Shown here in pieces: positions 1-8,997 of a DNA stretch of 64,000 nucleotides (position 1 is the first letter of the stretch; every line of letters begins with the position of its first letter). The translations under genes were made by a program, and so were the position numbers. The stretch is from NCBI GenBank assembly GCA_021776735.1, contig JAJFFH010000057.1:1-64000 (forward strand), written 5' to 3'. The notes beneath the pieces are model-generated. The model had not been told where the DNA came from. It worked only from the letters and a program-made list of their open reading frames with translations, and did no database searches. This DNA comes from Planctomycetota bacterium (GTDB taxonomy: Bacteria; Planctomycetota; PLA2).

Positions 1-49
1 GATAGACGTCGAGCCTCTCGTGAGCGAACGGTGTAAGAGAATTGTTCAT
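1..49 (-). CDS. Four-helix-bundle (S23-like) protein, N-terminus only
   Basis: The minus strand starts with ATG at 49 and reads MNNSLTPFAHERLDVY before leaving the window. The F-x-HERLDVY opening is the hallmark start of the 23S rRNA intervening-sequence (S23) four-helix-bundle family, small basic proteins of uncertain function related to the Avd proteins of diversity-generating retroelements. Only 16 codons are visible, so integrity cannot be judged. A near-identical but frameshifted copy lies at 37271-37501, and the upstream hairpin and repeats are shared with it, so the two are copies of one cassette. Confidence 0.7.
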   Translation of the reverse strand, partial: MNNSLTPFAHERLDVY

Positions 50-76
50 GTGGATGTCCTCCAGACTTGCGACGGG

Positions 77-121
77 GGGCGCCTATCGCCCCACGCAAGT
101 GGAAGGGGGCGATAGGCGCCC
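77..121. repeat. Perfect 16-bp inverted repeat (hairpin) upstream of the S23 gene
   Basis: Arms 77-92 (GGGCGCCTATCGCCCC) and 106-121 are exact reverse complements with a 13-base loop. Flanking bases extend the nesting: CTTGCG at 66-71 pairs with CGCAAG at 94-99 as an alternative, and CCTCCAG at 58-64 pairs with CTGGAGG at 128-134. The same structure is present upstream of the second S23 copy near 37525-37575, where three substitutions all keep pairing as G-U on the plus strand. Confidence 0.85.
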
Positions 122-198
122 TCCCGCCTGGAGGCCAACAAGAATCCGAGCGCCCGCGCCGGGGGCGTGGGTCGTGCCACTGCCGTACGAATCAGCAG

Positions 199-395
199 GC
201 GCTACGTGAACGTGAACGTCGTTCGTGAACGGGTTCGGGTTCGGGTTCGGGTTCGGGTTCGGGTTCGGGATCGGGTTCGGGGATCGGGGATCGGGGATCG
301 GGGATCGGGGATCGGGTCGCGACTATGTCGCGGGTCGTTCGAGTGATCGACTCCCGTGTATCCAGCAAGCGCTACGTGAACGTCGTTCGTGAACG
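199..395. repeat. Direct repeats flanking a G-rich micro/minisatellite
   Basis: Two copies of a repeat made of GCGCTACGTGAACG followed by TCGTTCGTGAACG lie at 199-231 and 369-395. Between them, 232-318 is a tandem array that begins as hexamers (GGTTCG) and changes to heptamers (GGGATCG). Four further copies of the direct repeat occur at 37110-37136, 37229-37255, 37650-37682 and 37889-37915, each next to G-rich tracts. From 396 to 460 nothing gene-like is visible. Confidence 0.85.
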
Positions 396-460
396 CGAAC
401 GGGTTCGGGGGCGGGCGTCGGGCCACAGGCCCATGGTGCTACGGGGTTGGCGCGGCGGGC

Positions 461-1387
461 TTACTTCTTGCGCGCTCGGGCGGCCTCTTCCTCGTACTTC
501 TTGCGGCGGTCTTCGACCTTGGCCCGAAATGCCGGCAGCTCCATCTTGGCCTTCGCGACTGCCTTTTCGACGGACGTGCCGTTGATCTCGGCCATCTTGC
601 GCGCGACGAGGAGATAGTTCTCGAGGTACCAGTCCTCGAAGTCGAGGGCGGTGTCGAAGTCCTCGCCGGTGATCGCCTTTACGCAGCGGCGAAGGTGGTT
701 GGCAAAGTTGCGCTCGTCGAACGACTTGGCTTTCGCCTTGGCCTTGGCTTTCGCCTTCGAGCCGCCCGCGCCGTACTTCTTGTTGAACGCGGCTTCCGCA
801 GCCTGCTGGTCGGCGTCGCCCGCGGCGCCGGTATCGACCTTGACTTCGCCCGTGGCCCACTTGACGCGCCTCGGCATCGCGACGTGGTACATCTCGAGCA
901 GTTTCGGCAACGAGCGGAAGTCCTTGTTGGAGCCGAGCAGGCTCAGCGTTCCGATGACGAGCGAGTTGCGCTTGTCACGCAGCGACGGCTTGAGCTTGGG
1001 CCAGTAGCCCATGAACTTGAGTTCTTTCCACGCACCGAGAATCGACTCGCGCACGGTCCCGTCGCCCTTGCGCTTGTCCCAGAACTTGAGCAGCACCTTG
1101 CCCGTCTTCGGCACGTCGTGGCTCTGCCCGCCCATCGCCAGCGCGGCAACCTGCGCGATGTCGGTGTTGCGGTTGCCGAGCAGCTTCGACAACTGCTTGA
1201 CAATCAACGGGTGCGGCACGTCGTGCAGATCGAACACAGCGCCTTGCTTGGCCTCGAGCTCTTTCTGCTTGTACGCCGCCTTGAATTCCTTGATCGCTTC
1301 CTTGGCGACGTCCGTATCGACAACACCGTCACCGGCGACGCTGGCACTGATGGCTCCGAGCAGGAAGAGCAGTCCGAGGGTGCGCAT
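461..1387 (-). CDS. Secreted HEAT-like protein with Lys-Ala repeat
   Basis: Predicted 308-residue protein of unknown function. The start at 1387 gives a classic signal peptide (MRTLGLLFLLGAISASVAG), whereas upstream starts in the same frame would add a long non-conserved stretch through a repeat element. The body is alpha-helical with HEAT-like helices. A (AK)n run lies at about residues 215-226 and a charged tail ends in ARARKK. Near residue 240 the motif AITGEDF followed by LDFEDWYLEN resembles AITGREF...LDRWLLGHD in the protein at 18456-19529, so the two are probable paralogues. The downstream gap to the window edge is repeat-rich. Role not known; export out of the cytoplasm is inferred. 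Confidence 0.6.
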   Translation of the reverse strand: MRTLGLLFLLGAISASVAGDGVVDTDVAKEAIKEFKAAYKQKELEAKQGAVFDLHDVPHPLIVKQLSKLLGNRNTDIAQVAALAMGGQSHDVPKTGKVLLKFWDKRKGDGTVRESILGAWKELKFMGYWPKLKPSLRDKRNSLVIGTLSLLGSNKDFRSLPKLLEMYHVAMPRRVKWATGEVKVDTGAAGDADQQAAEAAFNKKYGAGGSKAKAKAKAKAKSFDERNFANHLRRCVKAITGEDFDTALDFEDWYLENYLLVARKMAEINGTSVEKAVAKAKMELPAFRAKVEDRRKKYEEEAARARKK

Positions 1388-1540
1388 CCATTCATGATAC
1401 CCCATGAATGGGGCAAAAGGGGGGCGCGGGGGCAGAACGGGCTCGCCCCCGCCCAGCCCTTCATCCTCGAACGCGTTGCCGCTCAGCGGCGGCCCGAAGG
1501 ACCGTCCGCCGCATCGGCTTGTTGGGCGGCGGCACCCCGG

Positions 1541-1768
1541 GAACTGAGTTTCAGCCACAGAGGGCTCAGAGATCACAGAGAGACTCGCCGAATGCCGTCC
1601 ACCGATCGCGGACCGCCGAAGTCGAGGACCAGGCCACGCTTCAATCCTGTGCCCTTCAGACAGGACTTGAGCCAAGAAGTAGTCGTGAGCGCGTGTCCCA
1701 TCTCTGTGACCTCTGTGATCTCTGTGGCAAGAACTTCTCATCGTCCGGGAACTGGTTTTCAGCCACAT
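1541..1768. repeat. CACAGAG-type inverted repeat element in a 400-bp intergenic region
   Basis: The 1388-1789 gap contains no convincing gene. It holds an imperfect inverted repeat: 1554-1583 (GCCACAGAGGGCTCAGAGAT and on) against 1701-1728 (its near complement built from TCTCTGTGACC and CTCTGTGATC). A direct repeat, GAACTG(A/G)(G/T)TTTCAGCCACA, sits at 1541-1560 and 1749-1768. Such CTCTGTGGC/GCCACAGAG intergenic elements recur in many genomes and give spurious HRDHRGHRE-type translations. Confidence 0.6.
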
Positions 1769-1789
1769 CCGGAATGCGTTCCGCGCCGG

Positions 1790-2140
1790 TCAACCCATCG
1801 GGTCGGGGCGGGCGTGCCGCGGTTCATACACCCCGAGTTTCCCGCCGCCGGGCAGAATCACCGCGGTCATCACGCCCCAGCCCTCGTCCTTCACCGGCGT
1901 GAGTTCGATGCCGTGGCGGTCCATCTCCGTGCCGAACGCCTGGATGTCGTCGCACATCAGATAGAACTCCTGCACGTCGTTTTTCTCGGACGGGTGCACG
2001 GCGACCTCCGCGGGCGGCAACCCGAAGATCAGCCAGCCGTCGCCGATATCGATGTGTGTCAGCTTCAACACGTCGCGCAGGAACGCCCGGTCGGCCTCGG
2101 GGTCCGTGCTGTAGATGATCGAGTGGGCGCCGGTAATCAT
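1790..2140 (-). CDS. VOC (glyoxalase/bleomycin-resistance fold) family protein
   Basis: A 116-residue protein with the single vicinal-oxygen-chelate module pattern: MITGAHSIIYSTDPEADRAF at the start, GWLIFGLPPAEVAVHP in the middle, FYLMCDDIQAFGTEMDRHGI and a closing ILPGGGKLGVYEPRH. The arrangement of a D-P-E-A-D-R-A-F helix, the AFGTEM helix and the GG-LGVYEPRH strand is typical of small VOC proteins. Substrate cannot be told from sequence. The start at 2140 is the first Met that gives the canonical first strand. It lies 29 bases downstream of the VWA gene on the same strand, so co-transcription is plausible. Confidence 0.8.
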   Translation of the reverse strand: MITGAHSIIYSTDPEADRAFLRDVLKLTHIDIGDGWLIFGLPPAEVAVHPSEKNDVQEFYLMCDDIQAFGTEMDRHGIELTPVKDEGWGVMTAVILPGGGKLGVYEPRHARPDPMG

Positions 2141-2169
2141 GACCAGTCCTCCAAGCGGCCAGGGGCGGC

Positions 2170-3705
2170 TCAGCCGCAGTGCTTGACCTTGTTCTTCCAG
2201 ATCTTTTTGGTCGCTGCCTGCCACGCCTTTTTTTGGGCGGGCCAAAAATCCAGATGCTGGGGCTCCGCCTTGTCGCCCTGCGGCTGAGCATGGAAATAGA
2301 GCCCCTGGCACTTCCACGCAATGCAGCGGCACAGGTCGAAGTCGTGGTTGTACAGGCCCACGATGTGGATGCGCAGGTTGCGCAACAACGCCACCTTCCA
2401 ACACTCCGCCTTCAGACGTTCGGGCTGGTTCTTGAGTTCGCCGTCGCTCAGTGTGCCGTCGGTCAAGAAGACCAGCGTGTCCGGGCCTTTTTGGAAGTTC
2501 TGTTTTTCGTGGCCGTCCTTCAAGAAGCCCCAGCCCTTCTGGAACGCCTCGTACATCGCCGTGCTGCTGCCGCGCTTGGCCTCTCTCGCCGCCAGCAGCG
2601 CCTTCGCGCGGTTCTTGCTCGTATTGCGGAAGAACTTCGACCGCTGGGGATACGTCACGACGTTGCTGTTGAAAAAGACAAAGCCGACTTCGGTCGTCTC
2701 GGGCAGGCTCTTCAGGCACACGTTGAGGTACGCGTGGCATAGATCCCAGCGCGTCTTGACGCCAAAGAAGTTCGGGATGCGATCGTTCTTCGGCTTCTTG
2801 CGCTCGGCCGCGATGTCGATCGGCCACGGGTCGTCCATGTTGATCGACACGTCGAGCATGAACACGATCCGCTTCCCCAGCACGGGAATCCCGAAGAAAC
2901 GGCCCGGGAGCCCCGCCTGGGCGTTGATCCGGGGGAACTTCGCGCCCCACGGGTTTTTCTCCCCTTCGGCCAGGCTCTCTGCGGCGTCCGCGGCGCTCTT
3001 TTGCCACCACTTGTCCCATGATGCAGGATCGCAGGGCAGGTTCTGGAGCGAGAGGCTCTTGAGGGTCAGCCACGCGTCGAAGCGCACGCGCGGGCTGGGA
3101 TCCGTGACGAACGATTGAAAGACCTGCGGCAGCACCGACTCGTCGCCGATGCCGGCGAACGCGGTCAGCGCGGCGCCGCGCACGCCCCGGTGCTTGTGCT
3201 TGAGCAGCGGCAGCAACGCCTCGCGGAACCTGCCTCCCAGCCGCTGGCTGGCTGCATGGCACGCGGCGATCAACACGTAGGGCTCGCGATCCTTCAGCGC
3301 CCGCGTGATGGTTTTGGCGGCAAGCTGGTGCTTGATCGGGCCGAAGGCAGTGAGCGCCAGGGCGCGCGCCGCGACCGGCTTCTTGAACTTTTTCCAAAGC
3401 GCGGCGAAGGCCTCGATCGTGGCGGGGTTCTTGTACGCGGCCAACGTCTGCACGGCCTCGTAGACAACGTCCGCGGCGGGATCCTTGGCGATGGCCTCGT
3501 GGAGCAGCCATTTTGCGGCGGCGGGGAGGTCGTGGCGGGCGAAACCGCGCACCATCACCACGCGCTGCTGCGACAGTTTCTCCTGGCTCCACCGCGACGC
3601 GATCTCCGAGCGCAGGAACTGTTTGTAGTTATCCTCCGCGGAGCCGGCCCATGCGGCGCCTCCGGATATGAGACACACGATCAGAGTGAGTGAGGACCGG
3701 ACCAT
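2170..3705 (-). CDS. Secreted HEAT-repeat and von Willebrand factor A domain protein
   Basis: A 511-residue protein. Residues 1-20 form a signal peptide (LTLIVCLISGGAAWA). Residues about 30-240 are HEAT-like helices ending in LPCDPASWDKWW, a motif common in planctomycete HEAT proteins. A VWA domain follows from about residue 278: RIVFMLDVSINMDD carries a variant metal-ion-dependent adhesion site (DxSxN instead of DxSxS), and DTLVFLTDGTLSDGEL supplies the distal TDG-x-x-S/D element. Likely exported, with a protein-interaction role (inference). It is the first gene of a short minus-strand unit with the VOC gene, and a -10-like TAGAAT lies 7 bases before the ATG. Confidence 0.75.
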   Translation of the reverse strand: MVRSSLTLIVCLISGGAAWAGSAEDNYKQFLRSEIASRWSQEKLSQQRVVMVRGFARHDLPAAAKWLLHEAIAKDPAADVVYEAVQTLAAYKNPATIEAFAALWKKFKKPVAARALALTAFGPIKHQLAAKTITRALKDREPYVLIAACHAASQRLGGRFREALLPLLKHKHRGVRGAALTAFAGIGDESVLPQVFQSFVTDPSPRVRFDAWLTLKSLSLQNLPCDPASWDKWWQKSAADAAESLAEGEKNPWGAKFPRINAQAGLPGRFFGIPVLGKRIVFMLDVSINMDDPWPIDIAAERKKPKNDRIPNFFGVKTRWDLCHAYLNVCLKSLPETTEVGFVFFNSNVVTYPQRSKFFRNTSKNRAKALLAAREAKRGSSTAMYEAFQKGWGFLKDGHEKQNFQKGPDTLVFLTDGTLSDGELKNQPERLKAECWKVALLRNLRIHIVGLYNHDFDLCRCIAWKCQGLYFHAQPQGDKAEPQHLDFWPAQKKAWQAATKKIWKNKVKHCG

Positions 3706-3712
3706 GACAGGG

Positions 3713-3718
3713 ATTCTA
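3713..3718 (-). promoter_or_regulatory. Candidate -10 box TAGAAT of a leaderless promoter
   Basis: On the minus strand TAGAAT is followed by exactly 7 bases and then the ATG of the HEAT/VWA gene. Transcription starting 6-8 bases after a -10 box would begin at or next to the start codon. No Shine-Dalgarno sequence is present in between. Confidence 0.35.
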
Positions 3719-3752
3719 TAACTGTCTTGGCCCGCAGGTCGCCCCTATCGAC

Positions 3753-5003
3753 ATGAAAAGCATCGCCGTCCTTGGCTTTCTCGCCTTGTTGCTTCTGGAC
3801 TCGCCGAGTCGGGCCCAGGACCGCCAGGCCGCTCGCGTGGTCTTGGAGAGCACCAAGAGCGCGACGATCGCCCCTCGCGTTTCGTTCCCCCAGACACGGT
3901 TTCGGTTGACCAAGAAGCGGCCGCGGGGGCTCAAGGCGCCGGCGCTGACCGCGGATGCGCGCTACGCCGTGGTGAAGTCGGGCGCGCGTTCGATCACACT
4001 CGGATTCGATGCGCCGGGCGGCGCGTTCGCGCTTGGGCTGCTCTACACGGGCAGGCGGCCGGTTACCGGGCGCGCCCGGACCGACCAGGCGGAGGGCACG
4101 ATGATGGTCGACTTCCGTGACGTCGCGGCGGGCGGCACGCGGATCGACGTCCGCCTGTTCTACAAGGGGCTCGAGTTGCGCGAGGCGATCCTGCAGCCGG
4201 CCTACCACCGCCGCGGCAAGGTCGCGCTCGCCGGCGCCGTCCGCGAGCTGATCCTCGTCGATGCCAACGGCAACGGTCGCTACAACGATCCCGCCGACCG
4301 CTGGATCGCGCTGCGCGCCGGGGCGCGACGCAGCGGCAGCCTGCGCGGTCCCGCAGCCGCCCTGTTATCCGAGCCCCAGATTCCGTTTCGAGACGACGGC
4401 CGGGCATTCCATGTCGAAAAGGTCGCACCGGACGGTTCGGCCGCAACCCTGGTCCTCGCACCGGCGACCAAGAGTCTCAAAGAGGTCCTCGCGCGTCGGT
4501 ACGCCGAGGTACGCCGCGCGCACTTCCGACGCTTTCGCCGCGAAGCCGCGGTGTTTGCCACCAAGCACGACCTCACCGGACCGCGCGTGAAAAAACCGGC
4601 AGGCTGGCTCCGCCTCACGCTGAACGAGGCGAAACGCCGCGCGAAAGAGGCGCGCAAACCGCTGCTCGTTTTCTACTTCGCGGAAACCAATGTGGCGTCG
4701 TACCGCTACGACTACTACACGTTCCCCGACAAGGAAGTCGATGCGCTGCTGCGCCGCTTCGTCCTCGTGAAGATCGATACCGAAAAGGACCCCGAAGCAA
4801 GCTACGGCCGCTCGGGCGCCCGCCTGCTCCCGGCGCTGATTCCATACGACAAGGACGGCGACAAACTCGAGTTCAAGCTGATGCACCGCCGGCCGAACGG
4901 CGACGTGGACAACCTCGTGGAACCGGAATCGATGGTCTCGGGGTGGCAGAGGCCGCAGGAGTTCAGCGTGAATCTGAAGCGGATCGTAATCGCTTCGCGA
5001 TAA
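3753..5003 (+). CDS. Secreted protein with C-terminal thioredoxin-like region
   Basis: A 416-residue protein starting with a signal peptide (MKSIAVLGFLALLLLDSPSRAQ). The middle (residues about 60-240) is beta-rich and contains LILVDANGNGRYNDPADRW, a pattern seen in secreted planctomycete proteins that compute or store mineral-like properties; no enzyme motif is visible. From about residue 290 the sequence NEAKRRAKEARKPLLVFYFA followed by DKEVDALLRRFVLVKIDTEKDP looks like a thioredoxin-fold domain that has lost the CxxC pair. Codons 3-7 contain the 11-base core CATCGCCGTCC of the dispersed motif. Function unknown. Confidence 0.6.
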   Translation: MKSIAVLGFLALLLLDSPSRAQDRQAARVVLESTKSATIAPRVSFPQTRFRLTKKRPRGLKAPALTADARYAVVKSGARSITLGFDAPGGAFALGLLYTGRRPVTGRARTDQAEGTMMVDFRDVAAGGTRIDVRLFYKGLELREAILQPAYHRRGKVALAGAVRELILVDANGNGRYNDPADRWIALRAGARRSGSLRGPAAALLSEPQIPFRDDGRAFHVEKVAPDGSAATLVLAPATKSLKEVLARRYAEVRRAHFRRFRREAAVFATKHDLTGPRVKKPAGWLRLTLNEAKRRAKEARKPLLVFYFAETNVASYRYDYYTFPDKEVDALLRRFVLVKIDTEKDPEASYGRSGARLLPALIPYDKDGDKLEFKLMHRRPNGDVDNLVEPESMVSGWQRPQEFSVNLKRIVIASR

Positions 5004-5040
5004 GCGACAGGCGCCTGCGAAAGTCGCTGCGCGATTTTCG

Positions 5041-5826
5041 CTAACGCGGTGTACGCACCAGGACAGATGGACGCTGCGGGCCGCGCTTGTTGCGTTGCTT
5101 CGCGTCGGGAATCGTGGCCAGAATCAACGGCATGCAGTGGAGTCGGGAGCGGATGACGACTACGTAAGGGCGCTTCACACGGAAATGCCGTCTTCGACCG
5201 CGTCAGCCAAGGCCCGACCAAATCCTTGCCGGTTCGTCGGAGTCGTCCAGCACGGCTTGCGCCAGCGTTACATCTAAAAACTGGCGGATGCCTCGGGCAG
5301 CGAATCGGGCTTGCAGGGAGAGGCGCGGCAACGTGACCCGGAACCGCTTCTTCTTGTAGTTCATGCCCGTCCAGGCGGCGGTCTCCGCATCGGCGAGGGA
5401 TCGGGCGGCGTACAGTTCCAAGTCCAGGTTGGTGTTTGCGAGCGGGATGCGGACGCTTGACACGGTTTCGGTCGTGGCGTGGCCCAGGCCTTCGCGCGGG
5501 GTTTGTTCGCATCGAAAGCGGATTGTGTTTGCCGAGATGTCAAGGGTTACACCGTTCGCTCGGCGCGTGAGAGCGGCGCTCAGTTTTTCGGCCAAGGCGG
5601 GCGCCGCGTTTCCGATGGCGACGGCGAAGGGCGAGAAGACCGTCGTCTCGTGCGGTGCGCGTGTGCGCGCGCGTGCGTACGCCGCGTGCGCCAGGGCGTA
5701 CTGGGTGCCGAGAAAGGCGTGCTCCGCGCGGTCAAGCTCGAGTGATCCCCGAAAGGCATCGCCGTCCGTTTGCTCTTCTCGGGCGCCTGCCAGCAACAAC
5801 AGAAACAAGAACACACTGCACCGCAT
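5041..5826 (-). pseudogene. Serpin-like gene, interrupted by an in-frame stop or frameshifts
   Basis: From ATG 5826 the frame reads a signal peptide (MRCSVFLFLLLLAGA), then EEQTDGDAFRG, where the dispersed 18-bp motif is inserted, then YALAHAAYARARTRAPHETT-VFSPFAVAIGNAA, resembling the serpin helix A/B region (VFSPFSI). Later come FRVTLPRLSLQARF (serpin LPRFKL strand) and FLDVTLAQAVLDD (before the reactive-centre hinge). A TGA at 5203-5205 stops this frame at 207 residues. The same frame then continues FRVKRPYVVVIRS...PLILATIPDA, matching the serpin C-terminal strands, up to TAG at 5041. In the +1 frame the hinge region reads ALADAVEDG. Frameshifts or sequencing errors are therefore both possible. 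Total length is shorter than the usual 370-residue serpin. Confidence 0.5.
5758..5775 (-). repeat. Dispersed 18-bp motif copy, inside serpin-like gene
   Basis: On the minus strand AGCAAACGGACGGCGATG, 18 of 18. It encodes Gln-Thr-Asp-Gly-Asp just after the signal peptide. Confidence 0.9.
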
Positions 5827-5908
5827 GGGGGTATATGGACGCCGCGATCGGAGGTATCATTCCCGTGACATGTTGTGAGCCCTCAGCCATCCCAAACGGA
5901 TCGCGGTC

Positions 5909-6064
5909 GTGATCCTCTTTGCCGCCGCCGGCTTCGCGCTGTACCACTTCGTTGGGTGGAAGATCGCGTTTCCGCTGGCAATCTTTGCCGGACTGCTGGT
6001 CGCGCCGTTGGTGCCCGTGAAGGCCGGGTGTTCGATCAAGGGCGCGCCGAAGTCCGAGGAATGA
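5909..6064 (+). CDS. Small predicted membrane protein
   Basis: An open frame from GTG at 5909 to TGA at 6062-6064 encodes 51 residues beginning ILFAAAGFALYHFVGWKIAF and continuing PLAIFAGLLVAPLVPVKAG, which predicts one or two tightly spaced membrane segments with a short charged C-terminus (KSEE). The frame is open upstream to a stop at 5876, so the start is uncertain. It overlaps the end of the C39 gene by 29 bases tail to tail. No family is recognised; it could be chance, but the hydrophobic profile is coherent. Confidence 0.4.
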   Translation: MILFAAAGFALYHFVGWKIAFPLAIFAGLLVAPLVPVKAGCSIKGAPKSEE

Positions 6065-6827
6065 TCGCGACCGCGGGACCGCCGTATTCCTTCGCGTAGT
6101 CCGCGCGCGACATCCGCCGCGGACTGGTTCGCGCCGGATCGTGGATGATCGCGTCCGGGCCGTCGAACACCACGCCGATCGCGTGGATCTTCCACGTAGC
6201 CTGGACGCCGAGCGTGCCTAGCGCGCAAAACTCATCCGCCGAGACGATCTTGGCTTGGTAGTTCGCCGGCAGCAGCTTCGTCAGCCCCCACCACAGCCGG
6301 TACAGACTCGTGCCGCCCTGCGGCGGCGTGCGGCACGCGCCGACCAGTTCGCCCTCCGTCGCGGCGACGCCGAGATACGACAGGACGCTCACGCACGACG
6401 CGGGGCCGCAGGTGTAGCTCGTGGACTGGATGCAGTGGTGGTTTGGGCCCGCCCGCTGCACCGAGGACGTGTCCGGATCGGCGATAAACCAGCGCTCCGT
6501 CCACAGCGAAACCGACCATACAAACACCGCCAGCACCATCAGGGCCCGCGCGTTGCGCGCCAGAGGAACGAGCCGCGCGGCCAGGCCAAGGCAGAACAGG
6601 CCGATCGGAAACACGAGCCAACTCTGCAGGTAGACGTAGTGAGGCCAGCGGATCAGCGCGAATTCCCAGTCGGGTCGGTGATTGAGCACCGCCTTGAACA
6701 GCAAGACGCCGAGGGCCACGCCCCAGCCGACGACGGCGGCCGCGCGGCGGCGTCCAAGACGCCAGCCGGCCGGAAACGCGACCGCGGACACCAGCGCAAG
6801 CAGCAGATACCAAACCGTGCCGGACAT
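6036..6827 (-). CDS. Membrane protein with C39-like cysteine peptidase domain
   Basis: Start chosen at 6827, giving 263 residues. About residues 1-125 contain four hydrophobic helices (for example VWYLLLALVSAVAFPAGWRL, YLQSWLVFPIGLFCLGLAA, ALMVLAVFVWSVSLW). After them comes a C39-like papain-fold domain: HHCIQSTSYTCGPASCVSVL carries the catalytic Cys in a CGPAS context and the Gln before it that builds the oxyanion hole. WKIHAIGVVFDGPDAIIHDP supplies the candidate His and Asp. C39 domains usually cleave double-glycine leaders in peptide exporters, but no ABC transporter is nearby. The substrate is unknown; the domain probably faces the periplasm. Confidence 0.65.
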   Translation of the reverse strand: MSGTVWYLLLALVSAVAFPAGWRLGRRRAAAVVGWGVALGVLLFKAVLNHRPDWEFALIRWPHYVYLQSWLVFPIGLFCLGLAARLVPLARNARALMVLAVFVWSVSLWTERWFIADPDTSSVQRAGPNHHCIQSTSYTCGPASCVSVLSYLGVAATEGELVGACRTPPQGGTSLYRLWWGLTKLLPANYQAKIVSADEFCALGTLGVQATWKIHAIGVVFDGPDAIIHDPARTSPRRMSRADYAKEYGGPAVAIIPRTSARP

Positions 6828-6899
6828 CAGGAGACTGTATCGGCTGCCCGACGGGGTCCTCGGAGGTTTCGAGGGTTTCAGGAACTTCGAGGGTTGAGA

Positions 6900-7118
6900 A
6901 TGCTGCTCGACACCCAGGTCTGGCTTTGGATGCAGCGCTGTCCGGATCGGCTGGGCTCCACGCAGCCTGATCGAGGAATCCGCGAAACGAGCCGCTGCTC
7001 CCGGCAGCAAGCGGAGATCGCGATCAAGTTCGCGCTCGGAAGGCTCCCGCAGCCGGTGCTGACCGCGGATCCGCAGATCATCCGCTACGACGTCGAGGTT
7101 CACGACGCCGAGCGCTGA
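6900..7118 (+). pseudogene. PIN-domain (VapC-like) toxin relic with internal deletion
   Basis: The 72-codon frame begins MLLDTQVWLWM, the typical first strand of VapC-type PIN toxins with the first catalytic Asp. It passes through QAEIAIKFALGRLP (normally WEIAIKVSLGRL, around residue 55) and ends PQPVLTADPQIIRYDVEV, which is the C-terminal (V)TADP active-site strand. Normal PIN proteins of this type have about 125-135 residues. The region between the GRL helix and the TADP strand is missing, and residues 15-40 are scrambled. No antitoxin frame is visible upstream, where direct repeats of TTCGAGGGTT lie (6870-6897). Most likely a dead remnant. Confidence 0.55.
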
Positions 7119-7154
7119 AGCCGCGGTCAAGCAAGCCCGCCCGCGCGTCTATGC

Positions 7155-8522
<1,368 letters not shown>

Positions 8523-8580
8523 GGACCGACTGTACTCCCGCCGTCAACGCGCGGCGCGCCTGGAGTTCCTCGAAGACCCC

Positions 8581-8886
8581 TCAGAGTTCTTCGAACACGT
8601 CGCCGAGCGCCATCATCGAAAATGCGTTGCGCACCTTCGAGTTGATACCGGTAAGCCGCAACCGCCGACCGGTGTCCTTGAGGCGCTCCTTCGTATCGAT
8701 CAGCATGCCGACCGCGACGCTGGTCACAAACGTCACACCGTCCATATCCACGACGATGTCGTCGCCGGACCGGTCCACCGTTTCATCGAACCGCGCCCGC
8801 ATGTCGGTAATCGCCGGATTGTCGAGCTCGCCCGCGAGCCGAATCCACCGCGCGCCATCGCGGTCTTCCCAAGACATGCCGTCCAT
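8581..8886 (-). CDS. STAS-domain protein (anti-sigma factor antagonist type)
   Basis: A 101-residue single STAS domain. GARWIRLAGELDNPAITDMR forms the first strands, DDIVVDMDGVTFVTSVAVGM is the central strand and loop, and GRRLRLTGINSKVRNAF follows. The phosphorylatable Ser of SpoIIAA/RsbV lies in an M-D-S-S-G loop. Here the equivalent reads V-T-S-V-A, so the Ser is kept but the preceding Asp is Thr. The start is ambiguous between GTG 8892, ATG 8886 and ATG 8880; a TATACC box 8 bases before ATG 8886 favours it. It lies 111 bases after the next STAS gene, separated by a G-tract-rich gap. Confidence 0.75.
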   Translation of the reverse strand: MDGMSWEDRDGARWIRLAGELDNPAITDMRARFDETVDRSGDDIVVDMDGVTFVTSVAVGMLIDTKERLKDTGRRLRLTGINSKVRNAFSMMALGDVFEEL

Positions 8887-8997
8887 GCCCACAGGGTATA
8901 AGGAATCGGCGACGGGTGTGCCTCGGAAAAAGGGGAGGGGAGCTGCGCCGGGGGGAGGGGAATCAAGGACCCGGGGGGAGGGAGACCCCGGGGGCCT

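Noticed and set aside
232..318. Possible telomere-like or CRISPR array
   Set aside because: Units are 6-7 bp, contiguous and lack spacers; a simple G-rich satellite fits better.
389..2287. Long plus-strand open frame (632 codons) opposite the HEAT and VOC genes
   Set aside because: High-GC mirror frame with no family features; the minus-strand genes carry signal peptides and conserved motifs.
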